Shown here: piece by piece, positions 10,808 to 19,528 of the stretch
Layout of the letters: each line of letters starts with the position of its first letter
Position numbering within the stretch: position 1 is the stretch's first letter
Source of the DNA: Cryoendolithus antarcticus
Lineage: Eukaryota > Ascomycota > Dothideomycetes > Cladosporiales > Cladosporiaceae
Reading direction: 5' to 3'
DNA: 64,000 nucleotides
Assembly: GCA_002077065.1 (NCBI GenBank)
Contig: NAJO01000002.1
Coordinates: 496,001 to 560,000 of the forward strand
The notes under the pieces: generated by a model
Database searches by the model: none
What the model saw: only the letters and a program-made list of their open reading frames with translations
What the model was told of the DNA's origin: nothing
Translations under genes and position numbers: made by a program

Positions 10808-11656
10808 ATGCCTGCTTTCGGCTGTCGCGCCACGCAGCTAAAGCCGCTTTGGCACCTTGTGATCGGCAAGAAGGTCGTATACTTCGACGTCGAGTTCCAG
10901 GAATGGAGTACCGACGGAATGAAGGGCCACCGCCACCGTCTGGGTCGCGTGTCCGTGGTCACGGAGGACGGTATGGTCATTCTTGATGTCTTCACGTTTT
11001 ACGACAACGAAGAGGGTGTCAACAAGCATCTCCCACCACCGAAGAAGAAGCTCGGCGTCTACAGGGACGACTTGAAGATCAAGAATGGGGCTGTGCGTGC
11101 GAGCACGGTCGAGTGTTGGCTCAAGGACATCTTCGATGGACGTACTGTCGTTATGCATTCCAAGACCCACGACATGGATGCCTTCTACCTCGAAAAGTAT
11201 ATCTGGGCGCGCTCTAAGACTGTCGATACTCAGAAGATGTTGGCTGGTCATCCAGCCGTCGGATGCAACAAAAATCCGGGTCTCTCCACCTGCGCCACTA
11301 TCATGCTTGGCAAGAACATTCAGGTCGTCGAACATTCGTCCCGCGAAGATGCACTCACCACGGCAGAGCTGTATCATCAAGCAGTCCACGTCCACAACAT
11401 CGATCCCGCGCTTTACACAAAGGACCACTCAATCACTCCGTACTACCCATGGGTATTCCAGGACCATATCATCTCATCCGCATCCTCGACTGTCGGATCA
11501 GAGGACTCCAAGCCAACCACACCTTCGTCCGACGCCTCTTCAGCCGCCACTTCCGTCACGAGTCTCGTCATCACGTCGACTCCTCCCTCAAAAGCACCAG
11601 CACCCCGTCTTCTCGGCGCCTGGATGAAGCCCCTGCAGCTTACCACAACACCTTAA
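10808..11656 (+). CDS. DEDDh 3'-5' exonuclease-like protein (REX4/RNase T type)
   Basis: Intronless, 282 aa, start GTCGCCATGC. All acidic motifs of a DEDDh exonuclease are visible: Exo I VYFDVEFQ (Asp27, Glu29), Exo II HSKTHDMDAF (Asp122) with a following TVDTQKM, and Exo III EHSSREDALTTAELY (His176, Asp181). Such enzymes trim RNA or DNA 3' ends with two metal ions. The spacing resembles the REX4/ISG20 group, although the protein lacks a zinc finger or a nucleolar basic tail. The last ~60 residues are Ser/Thr/Pro-rich linker. It is colinear with the gene at 14.6 kb over its first 31 residues and beyond (shared CRATQ, DVEFQ, RLGR/RIGR, LK.KNGAV), so the two are paralogues. The substrate is unknown. 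Confidence 0.8.
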   Translation: MPAFGCRATQLKPLWHLVIGKKVVYFDVEFQEWSTDGMKGHRHRLGRVSVVTEDGMVILDVFTFYDNEEGVNKHLPPPKKKLGVYRDDLKIKNGAVRASTVECWLKDIFDGRTVVMHSKTHDMDAFYLEKYIWARSKTVDTQKMLAGHPAVGCNKNPGLSTCATIMLGKNIQVVEHSSREDALTTAELYHQAVHVHNIDPALYTKDHSITPYYPWVFQDHIISSASSTVGSEDSKPTTPSSDASSAATSVTSLVITSTPPSKAPAPRLLGAWMKPLQLTTTP

Positions 11657-12049
11657 AACGCATCAACGACTCAACAACTTACTTGCGCCACCACCTCCGC
11701 CGCCGGCGGAGCGTAGACTACTTGTTTGAACAGTCACCAGCAGCTCTCTTCGCACTGTCAATGAAGATAGTACCGGCGACTTCACATGCATCAACATTCA
11801 TGAAAATAGCAACGACAATCCGCGTACGCCCACGGAGACAAATGCAAAGGGCATTGGGGAACATCTGGCAAATGTGGAGGCGGTCTCGGGGTCGAGCAGG
11901 CCAACTCCAGACCTTACCACCTCACGGAGGCGTTGGTACATCGTATTTCCGCCTCGAGGCGAGGACTCAAGGCTGAGCGCAGAGCCCAAAAGGTACTGAG
12001 TTGCTTGACTGCGCGAACGGAGTGAGCTCGCTTGTAGACTAGACATTCT
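11657..12049. other. intergenic between convergent genes
   Basis: About 390 bp between the exonuclease stop and the presumed stop of the minus-strand gene. It includes a short GC-rich inverted motif (ccgccgccggcgga near 11697) that could form a hairpin. Nothing else was recognised. Confidence 0.3.
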
Positions 12050-12700
12050 TCAATTTCCGTCATACTCAACCGCCTCCACAGCGTCCGCGTAGCAGTCGAA
12101 GTGCCTCTTGTCGCCATCCTTGGCCGCCTGACCACATTCTCCGAGGAACGTCTTCATCTTCGGCGTTAATTGAACTTGAATAGCGTACTTGGTGAGCAGC
12201 AAACTATGCCGAGCGCAGAAATTCTGGTCAAGGACGTTGGTTTGGGGACGGTCGTGTCGGCCTTGCTCTGCTTGCTCCCAGCCCTGCTGTTCATAGCCGG
12301 CTTATTCTCTTCCTTACCCTTTGCCCTGGCTCTTGGCAGCCTTCTTATCCTTCTTCTTCTTCTTCTTCTTATTCTCACTCCAGCCTTCCTCTTCATGATC
12401 CTCGTCAAAATTGCGCTGATCTGCGCCTTCAGAGTCAACGTCTCCATACAACGTTACCTCCGACGTAATGGCAAGCTCATCGGCGTCATCGCTTATCGCC
12501 TTCCAATTTACCTTGCCCTGCAGCGCTGGCTTGGCCATGTCCGGGTCCCAGTCGATCGAGTCGATCTGGAGGTGGTCAAGCTTAGCGTGTAGCTCTTTCT
12601 TAGGCACATTATCGAAAGTGTGCTCACCGTAGTTTTCGAAGGCGGTTTGAGACCTGAGATTGAGGTGGGCATCATCTGTCCCTGCGAAAGTAGACTGAAG
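12050..12700 (-). CDS. uncharacterised multi-exon gene with Lys-rich segment, structure unresolved
   Basis: Two minus-strand blocks read as genuine coding sequence. The upstream block (about 12700..12316) reads STFAGTDDAHLNLRSQT, AFENYGEHTFDNVPKKEL, SIDWDPDMAKPALQGKVNW and EEEGWSENKKKKKKK. The downstream block reads TPKMKTFLGECGQAAKDG and KRHFDCYADAVEAVEYDGN before TGA at 12050. They can be joined by a ~50-nt intron starting GTAAGG at about 12315 and ending GCAAGCAG, which keeps the frame, though other acceptors are possible. An upstream exon probably exists, because the frame closes just before STFAG behind a TTCAG acceptor. Product unknown; the Asp/Glu-rich then Lys-rich composition suggests a nuclear or RNA-associated protein, which is inference. 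Confidence 0.45.
12350..12370. repeat. (TTC)n microsatellite
   Basis: A pure TTC run of about 21 nt. Read on the minus strand it encodes the poly-Lys stretch of the gene above. Its length is likely to vary between strains. Confidence 0.85.
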
Positions 12701-12782
12701 CCAATCGGGTTATACAGGCCACGCATCTGCTGACCGTGTACTCTCTTTGAGAAAGCTAGTCTCCGCAGATGCCGAGCGAGAG

Positions 12783-13670
12783 CTACTGGGTGCAGCCCAG
12801 CCCGTCCGCGATCGCCGCGGCACCAAAGTATGAGCCAGGTACAGTAGATGGTCGTTGTTGTGTCCACGAGGATCCAACACCCATTGCACCACACCCACAT
12901 CTGCAGCAACGCGTTACCAAGCAGCACCCATGAAAATCACCAGCTTCAGCCGGCCGGCACTTGCAGCCCTTACACGCAAACAGCAAATTGTCATCTACCA
13001 AAAGCTCGTTACACTCGTCCCAAGTGCCGCAGCTACAACAGCGATGGCCTGCGCCAGTGTCCGAGATATGTTTGCAGATAGAGGGAAGTGTCTCGCCATT
13101 GCGAAAGGCGATGTTAACCGTGTCGGCTACAAGGGCGCCATCAAGGAGCGCTTCATATACCTTTGCTCCGGTGGTGAACTTGTCGTCTACTGTGTCCATT
13201 ACCATTGCCATCCGTGCCCAGGACCGCGATGCAATGTGGATGGCGCGAGCGCGACCGACACGAGTATTGTCACCGCCAACACCAGTACCCCATCCAGACA
13301 TTATGGTATCCGAGAGAAGGAGCATAGCGTTTCCAGCTCGTCTACGCTAAAGATATAGAAGCTTTGTGCCTTCTCCATATCGTCCAATGCGTTCCTTCTG
13401 GTGGAAACGGTACCCTAGGTACCGGCTGGTAACGTGATGTAGCCAAGCACCGAACGTCGCCATGCTGTCAAAGACCTTGCTTGCGATTTGCAAGCCGAGG
13501 CACGTCTGGAAGTGGATGACCGCACTATGCTGGGCGAGCGTAGCACCACCGAGTAACGAAGATCCGCGCCTATATCCGGGACGTGATTAGAGGACCGAGG
13601 GGAGTGGCTCGCCGTTGCGGAAGGCTTCGTTGACGACGCCAGATTCAGCAACCATCAAGGATTTGTTTCA
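12783..13670 (-). pseudogene. duplicated, decayed coding remnants (two partial copies)
   Basis: A minus-strand frame at 13325..12783 reads VADTVNIAFRNGETLPSI then a Cys-rich stretch (HRCCSCGTWDECNELL, ACKGCKC). About 500 bp away on the same strand, near 13655-13560, lies a second version reading VVNEAFRNGEPLPSV before a stop. The two DNA blocks align over roughly 90 bp from CCTTGATGG with a 2-nt indel. In a shifted frame, TLAQAIAVVAAALG in copy 1 also matches TLAQHSAVIHFQTCLG in copy 2. Frames do not stay open across both blocks, so these look like decayed exons of one family rather than working genes. Copy 1 could still be a 5' exon of the gene at 12.05-12.7 kb. Confidence 0.4.
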
Positions 13671-14644
13671 TACCTCAGGCCTCGAATGCTTGGTACAAAG
13701 CTCGATGATGTCGCTATGGTCCGAAGACTTCGATAAATGGACAGGAGTATCGTCGTCGCTGACTGATATCCAGTCTGTGATTTTGGACTAAATCCTGCTA
13801 TCCATCACACTTTAGCAGCTTTCGCCTTGCTTTTCTCTCTTCGTCTCATGTTGTTGACTGAAGACTGAGTCATGCGAAGTCAGGTTCTACACGCTTTCTG
13901 TGCGTTTGACAAATTGCTCAGAAGCTGATGGTAAGTACAATCCATTGCCTCAATCTCACTCGGAAACAAGACACAAAAAGTCTACCTTCTCTTACCTACA
14001 AGAAAACAAGCTACCTCTGTCTATTGCCTACCATGTTGTCCTGAGGTGCTCCAACGGTCAAGTCCAGACACCAATATCTGATACGGAGGCTCTACCCGAA
14101 CTTGTATGGCGACGGCACGACGGCCCTACACACTAGCCGAGGCACTCCCCTTGGCGGAGCTACCGACACAGGAAGCCTCTGCGTAGGATAGTCGGCAGCC
14201 GATATCTGGAGACGACGATCAGAGATCGCATCTGCGCTTACAGTCTGCTCGGGCTTGCCCACGTTGGAAGCAGGGTCCTCTGCTTGCTACGCATTGACTA
14301 GAGCGGCTATCTTGTGTCCAGGGCGAGGGATGTGCGTCTCAGTCCATGATGCGGCCCTTTCCAGCACCCGTATATGGATTCCAAAAGCGACTCCCGCGTG
14401 AGCTTTGGTAGGATGGCAGAGCTTCTTGTCTCGGAACGTGCAGAGCTGCGTCAACGCTGTGTCGATCGTCACTGGAGACACAGATCAGCGTAAACGAACT
14501 CTGGAGTCCTTACTCCTCCTTTGCCACTCAACGACTCTGACCCCTCCACCCGGCTCCCATATCAAGTCCGATCCACCCTCAACTGCCTCTATCCGAGATC
14601 GATCCTCCTCATCCTTCTGGTCATCGAATAGCGATACGAACGAG
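13671..14644. other. intergenic, no gene recognised
   Basis: About 970 bp between the decayed remnants and the third exonuclease-like gene. Short frames only. No RNA gene or repeat was recognised. Confidence 0.35.
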
Positions 14645-15574
14645 ATGGCTCCATACGTTTGCCGAGCAACACAGACGTACCCACGCTGGGATCTCATCCG
14701 CCACTGCAACACATTCGCCGTCGACGTCGAGTTCCAGTGAGTGCTATACCCTGGTGCCGCGAAGTGGACCCAGCGCATCGGCCGCATTGCCTTGATCGAT
14801 GAGAACCTGCACACGCTCTACGACGTCTACGCCGCGTACAGAAAAGAAGCCGGTGCCAAGAACGAGATGAATCCAAAGCGCTTTGGTGTCATATGGAACG
14901 ACCTTAAGAGCAAGAACGGCGCTGTTCCGGCCGCACTTATCGAGCGCAATCGTCGAAGAATCTTGAAGGGCCGCACCGTCGTCATGCACGCTTCTTCAGG
15001 CGACATGAATAGCTTCCGAATCGAAGAGAACGCATTTGCCAACTCCACGATCGTCGACACGCAGAGCTTGTATCATGGTCCGATGGGCTTGCGCCACTCG
15101 CCTAGTCTGGCTGACTGCTCTGCCGACTATCTTGGCCAGACCATCCAGATAGGCGTGCATAGTCCTGTGGAAGACGCGAGAGCGACCATGCAGCTCTACC
15201 TGCTGCTCAAAGCTGGAAACCATCATACGCAACGCGCCAGGCTCGAACAGCAGCGCATTGAGGCATACGAAGCCGGCCGTGGAGACACACTTGATGCCTC
15301 GGAGCACATGAGGCCCGATGCTACTACGCTAACTTACTCGGACGTTCTGGCTCGCGATATGGCCATCGCTCGCATTGTCCTCCGTCTTCGGATCACCATA
15401 GACGAGGCGAGGCGACGTGAAGTTCTCGATGCGACACCGAATAACGATGAAGTGAAGTGTAACGATGTTGTCGATCCAATGATCAGTACGACTGAGGACC
15501 ACAGGACTCATGATATCGAGAGTCTGGAGGACTTCGATGATATGGACAGTGATGAGCATGGATTTTACCCCTGA
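14645..15574 (+). pseudogene. DEDDh exonuclease-like paralogue with one in-frame TGA
   Basis: A frame of 310 codons from ATG 14645 to TGA 15574 is open except for a TGA at 14738..14740, directly after DVEFQ of the first catalytic motif. The paralogue at 10.8 kb has Glu here, and the two sequences are colinear without gaps on both sides (31 codons before, 16 codons to the RIGR/RLGR block), so this is a point change rather than an indel. Downstream, LIDENLHTLYDVYAAYR, KNGAVPAALIERNRR, MHASSGDMNSF (Exo II Asp), IVDTQSLY and HSPVEDARATMQLY (Exo III His and Asp) are all intact. The GTGAGT overlapping the stop resembles a donor, but the nearest acceptor gives 37 nt and shifts the frame. It is either a recent pseudogene, a readthrough gene or a base error. 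The C-terminus is Asp/Glu-rich. Confidence 0.75.
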
Positions 15575-15881
15575 AACGACGAGAGCGCATTGCGGAGATA
15601 GCGCGGGCTGCAGTCTGATGGACTGAGGCGGTTGTCTCTTGGCAGCGATCTCCGATGACTCTGGGTCCGATGGGTCGGTCGACACTGGCGTTTGCTTAGA
15701 TGGTAGTCTTCATCATAAACCCTGCTGCGCTGCCCACCTGTCGAAATGCCTTTCCGTTCCTTTCGTGTAAGCTGGTGATACAAGGGTCGCCAAATACCTC
15801 GCATTGCTACTTCCGATGTAAACTCTACGCTGATGCCGGATGTCGTGAGACCATGTGGACCCAGCTAGAGGCGAATCAAGC
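15575..15881. other. intergenic between convergent genes
   Basis: About 300 bp holding the 3' ends of the exonuclease-like gene and RTT109. Nothing else was recognised. Confidence 0.4.
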
Positions 15882-17501
15882 TCAAGCTTTCACCTTCTTC
15901 CTGCCCACCAAAGTATTGACGTGCGTAGTCTCAGCCGCCGTTAGTACCGCCGTGTCGATCGAATCGTCCACCTTCCGTTTCTTCTTCCTCACCAGACTCC
16001 CCAAGTCATTAGTCGCCGGCGCGCCGTTGCCGTTCTGCACGTCCCCTGTCTGTGCCGTGATCTCCGCTGTCCCACGGATATCTGTTCCCCAGCTCTCCGC
16101 CGTAAGTCCAACCATCCCACTTACATCAGACACCCACCTTGCAGTTGATCGCGCTGCCTCCTCAGCACTTGAGAAGTCCAGCTGTAGCAACGTCTGCATG
16201 GCACAGTCATAGCCCTCATTCGTAAGCATTGGACCATCAGACTTGTCGCCGATCAAGCCGAAGCTCGGCTCAGAGGTGGCTGATATGTTAGACGAGCCAC
16301 CTTTCAACCGAGGCTGGCGGGCAGTGATCGGTCCGGTAAGTCGACCTCGCCGCTTCTGTGATGAAGCCTGCGAGTCGATCGAGCTCTGCGATGTTTGCGA
16401 GGGCTGCGACTGGCTCTGTTGAGTGTCGAGTGACGCGTGATCGATCAGACCAATGGACTGGGAGCCCTGCACAGGCACATCCGCCGTTACATCGTGCGGT
16501 TCAGTCTGATGACTCTCCTGTACCAGCCACAGAAATCCCACCACCTGCCCAGACGAACACTCCTGTCGAGCCTCCATCACGGTCCAGAAGGTGTCAAGGT
16601 TCTTGACACTTAGCCAGGCTCCTGATTTCTTCTTCGATGGGCTTGCGGTCACAGTGTCCTCAGTCAGCCCTACTTCATCATCTAGGTCCTGTATGAATCG
16701 CCCCTTCGGATCGTCCGGAAAGCGGGGAAGTAAGCATCTTGGCGGCGCGGTCTCTGGCAGCCCGCGTGTAACAGCGAGCTCCTGCAACGGATCACCACAC
16801 TTCCATCGTGGCGTCCTCGGACTGCTGGTATTGTTGGGTGGCAGAAATCGCCTGACCTCTGCCATGTTATTGAAGTTTGGTACAGTAATGTAACCCTGCC
16901 AATATCGATCTTGCTCAGGCACTTCTGCTTTCCTCAGTATCAGTGAGTCAAGCACACGTACCCACCAGCCAGTTAGCTGATGATCTGTCAAGACATGCTT
17001 ATCTCCCTTGATAGCGGAACCCGGGAAGAGGTATGCTGGCTGCGCTCGCGCAAAGAGCGAGATGACCAGACGCTTCCGTGGGTGCCTAAGCCGATCGCTA
17101 AGCCATGTCAAGAAGGTCGTAGCTATGGCTTTGATCGGACTCGGACGACGGTACGGCAAGTAGCCTGTGGAGTCGGCTTTGCTGATAAAGAGCGTGGTCA
17201 GTTTCCGAGTCGTGTAAACCAGGACTTCCATTGCGAAGACGAAGTGATGCTCTACATCTGCTTCTCTGTGACCATCGGCGGACGACTGCAAAGGAGTGCT
17301 GATCGTTAGGAAGTGGCTAGCCAGCTTCGTTCGCTCGGGATCTTCACCTGGTGGCGCGGAGAAGAGTGACTCGCATGGCTTCGCCGGGGTATGAGTGTAG
17401 CGAATCCGACACCTGAAGTCCCTGGACAGCGCGGCCGCGAGCGCATCGCGTAGTCGAGGCGTCTTTGTATTGCCTTCGGAGTCCGAAGTGAACGATGCCA
17501 T
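15882..17501 (-). CDS. RTT109: histone acetyltransferase Rtt109
   Basis: Intronless, 539 aa from the Met at 17501 (MASFTSDSEG; the frame also has a Met at 17516). Rtt109 acetylates newly made histone H3, classically on Lys56, with Asf1 or Vps75, during replication-coupled nucleosome assembly. Diagnostic blocks in order: ESLFSAPPGEDPERTKLASH, the membrane-like EVLVYTTRKLTTLFISKADS with the conserved Asp (~110), RLVISLFARAQPAYLFPGS, KHVLTDHQLTGWWVRVLD, and LPRFPDDPKGRF, whose Lys (~266) corresponds to the autoacetylated lysine of the yeast enzyme with the preceding Asp-Asp pair. The C-terminal ~200 residues are a Ser/Gln-rich linker with basic KKKRK and GRKKVK patches, probably for nuclear import. 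The stop codon lies 307 bp from the convergent exonuclease-like gene. Confidence 0.93.
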   Translation of the reverse strand: MASFTSDSEGNTKTPRLRDALAAALSRDFRCRIRYTHTPAKPCESLFSAPPGEDPERTKLASHFLTISTPLQSSADGHREADVEHHFVFAMEVLVYTTRKLTTLFISKADSTGYLPYRRPSPIKAIATTFLTWLSDRLRHPRKRLVISLFARAQPAYLFPGSAIKGDKHVLTDHQLTGWWVRVLDSLILRKAEVPEQDRYWQGYITVPNFNNMAEVRRFLPPNNTSSPRTPRWKCGDPLQELAVTRGLPETAPPRCLLPRFPDDPKGRFIQDLDDEVGLTEDTVTASPSKKKSGAWLSVKNLDTFWTVMEARQECSSGQVVGFLWLVQESHQTEPHDVTADVPVQGSQSIGLIDHASLDTQQSQSQPSQTSQSSIDSQASSQKRRGRLTGPITARQPRLKGGSSNISATSEPSFGLIGDKSDGPMLTNEGYDCAMQTLLQLDFSSAEEAARSTARWVSDVSGMVGLTAESWGTDIRGTAEITAQTGDVQNGNGAPATNDLGSLVRKKKRKVDDSIDTAVLTAAETTHVNTLVGRKKVKA

Positions 17502-17856
17502 GATTGAAAAGTACAACGGATTGGCTCGAGTATGGTAAGAACCTTTATGTATGGCTCCTCACGTTTTCCGCACGATGGCGATTTAGCTGTCACATGTGAT
17601 GTTTTCCGCAAGCTGGAAATTCAAATCAAATTAGGTCTATCAGTGCTATGTATGCATGTGACTGAAATTGAAGTAAGTAACTAGATTCCTCACGACTTCA
17701 CGCGACTGAAGTCGCGTCTGACTTTAAGCTTTCGGCCAGATGATCGCCCGTCCGGCACGGAGATGCCCAATGCGGTATCAGCGAATGGACCTGTGTGTAG
17801 TTGATGAAGCAGAGCGTGAAGCGCATGCGAGGCAAATACTCGAAGTGGACTTAGCC
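17502..17856. other. intergenic, divergent promoter
   Basis: About 355 bp between the divergent starts of RTT109 and the mL57 gene, with AT-rich stretches around 17600-17690. No known box was recognised. Confidence 0.4.
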
Positions 17857-18677
17857 ATGCCTCCCTCATCAAGTCCCGCATTCGTCTGCTCATCATGCGC
17901 TCGTGCTCTTCGCGCCGCCACCACCAAGTCACTCTTCACCGCCTTCAGCACCTCCGCCCTCCACTCCGCAGAATCTCTTCCGCTCCGATCAGACGAGCCA
18001 CGGTGGAAACAGACTCCCCCGCGCATGCGAATGCCGCAGCGGATACGACCACAACCTAAGCAGCCGATCTGGAAGGTCAATGACGAAGCTGGGCCCTTAG
18101 ATGCAGCATTCGACAAATTCATTGGAAACGCCGCAGGGCGAGACGTGAGAGGGAGGGAGACGCTGGACGAGGAGGTCAAGGTATGTGTGACCACATTGTA
18201 GAGCAAACGCAGATCAGGGTTGATAGTCTGTAGTGGCAATCCCTGACCCACAGATCCTTCGACCACGCCCGTCGCCCCTATAACGACAAACTAGCCTTCC
18301 TTGGTAAACGCATCCTCGATCTACAAACCTCGCTAGCTCTCCTACGATCTCCGCCCTCGGCAAGACATACTGATGACTTGGATTTGCACGTTTTCGCTCA
18401 CCCAGCACTCTCAACGCTCGATAACCTCACGCCTCACACGAAAGCTTTCACGCTGAGCCCGAAGAGATTGGCGCAGCTGGCTACTAGCTACGGACTGAAA
18501 AGCGTCGTGAGATGGAAGCCGAGACAAACGGCTAATATGGAGAGTTCTGGCGAGGATGTGGTGTTGGCAACGGCGGTATATGCTGTTGTGGGCGCGCTGG
18601 CGTTGCAGAAAGGAGGTGAGGTCGCTGGCAGGGTGGCAAGAGAAAGAGTACTGAAGCCGTTGGGTCTCAAAGACTGA
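17857..18677 (+). CDS. MRPL15: mitochondrial large-subunit ribosomal protein mL57 (RNase III-like fold)
   Basis: Two exons, 17857..18180 and 18234..18677, separated by a 53-nt intron (GTATGT..CTGTAG, phase 0); 255 aa. Start MPPSSSPAFVCSSCARALRA is a basic, Ser/Ala-rich mitochondrial presequence. Splicing at TAG before 18234 yields WQSLTHRSFDHARRPYNDKL and AFLGKRILDLQTSLAL, the RNase III-fold signature retained in yeast MrpL15/mL57. A nearer CAG at 18253 breaks the frame and was rejected. Further blocks are RLAQLATSYGLKSVVRW and EDVVLATAVYAVVGALALQK. In mL57 the nuclease fold is structural within the mitoribosome rather than catalytic (family knowledge). Full-length fungal members are of similar size. 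Confidence 0.85.
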
Positions 18678-19183
18678 GGCGTAGCGGGATCAATCAAAAG
18701 CGCGATGAGCAGTGCTCCGCAATGCACGCAGCATGCATACGTGCAGGACTCGTAGCCGCGGAGGACAATCAAGCAAGCGCGTCGTGCGTCAGGCCACCAC
18801 GAGGTGCTTCATTACGCTGCAGAAGAAGCCCCTGCAGATGACACGGTCAGAAGGCTACTACACAGATCACTGGGTGGATCGGCAACCCGCTTGCGCGCAC
18901 TTTGCCGTGATGTTGTGGCAGCGGCATATTGCAAATAGTGCAAGCCACGAGGAGCCAGAGCAGTGCGTGGTCTACCAAAACAGAGCGTGTTTTGTCTCAC
19001 CCGCGGCACTTGTAGACGCAGCAGCCTATATGTAAGATATGTACATACCGCAAAGCATACCAATACCAGTTTCCTCGTCTGCACACGCTAAGCCATGGTT
19101 TCTTCATTCATGCGCTCATTCCGAGGGTATCAATACATATCTCGTAAGTCGTGCTCTAGCACAGTTCTGCTAATCATCACCCA
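18678..19183. other. intergenic
   Basis: About 500 bp downstream of the mL57 gene. Only short frames, with no recognised element. Confidence 0.35.
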
Positions 19184-19528
19184 TCACTCCTCAGCAATAC
19201 TCTCCCTCCCCACAGCAAAACTCGCCGTATGTCTCCTCGGCCTTGTGGTACAGCGCGCAGGCTTTTCCGCAAAGCCCAGCAAAGGCGGATGACACTGCAA
19301 TGGATTCGGCAACTGCTGGCTCTGCGCCTGCGCAACAGCCGGTAAAAGACTGGCAGAGCTGCTATCCCGTCTCAAGTCAGTCCAAGAAGCCCCAGCACCG
19401 TCAAAGTAAGTGTTAGTACGCGGACGATAGCTCGCAGGCGTCGCTGGCACAAGCGCAGGACTCGCGACAAGACTGCCAGCGTTGCCGAGCGGCGGATCAG
19501 TCTCCCACCCACACAGCAGCGAAGCCTC
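19184..19528 (-). other. same-frame open extension after the URC4 stop codon
   Basis: After the URC4 TAG (19531..19529) the same frame stays open for 115 codons to a TGA at 19184. The translation looks protein-like: WETDPPLGNAGSLVASPALV, YRPRTNTYFDGAGASWTDLR, NPLQCHPPLLGFAEKPARC. URC4 homologues normally end with DGTVF, so the TAG is the expected terminus. The extension may be chance in GC-rich DNA, a readthrough or alternatively spliced tail, or a remnant of another gene. Confidence 0.35.

Noticed and set aside
14737..14773. Candidate intron (GTGAGT..CAG) spanning the TGA of the third exonuclease-like gene
   Set aside because: It would be only 37 nt, is not a multiple of three, and would delete residues that align without gap to the paralogue.
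15882..17501. Plus-strand open frames opposite RTT109
   Set aside because: Shadows of a strongly conserved minus-strand gene.
18251..18253. CAG acceptor for the mL57 intron
   Set aside because: Leaves the second exon out of frame; the TAG at 18231..18233 restores LTHRSFDHARRPYNDK.
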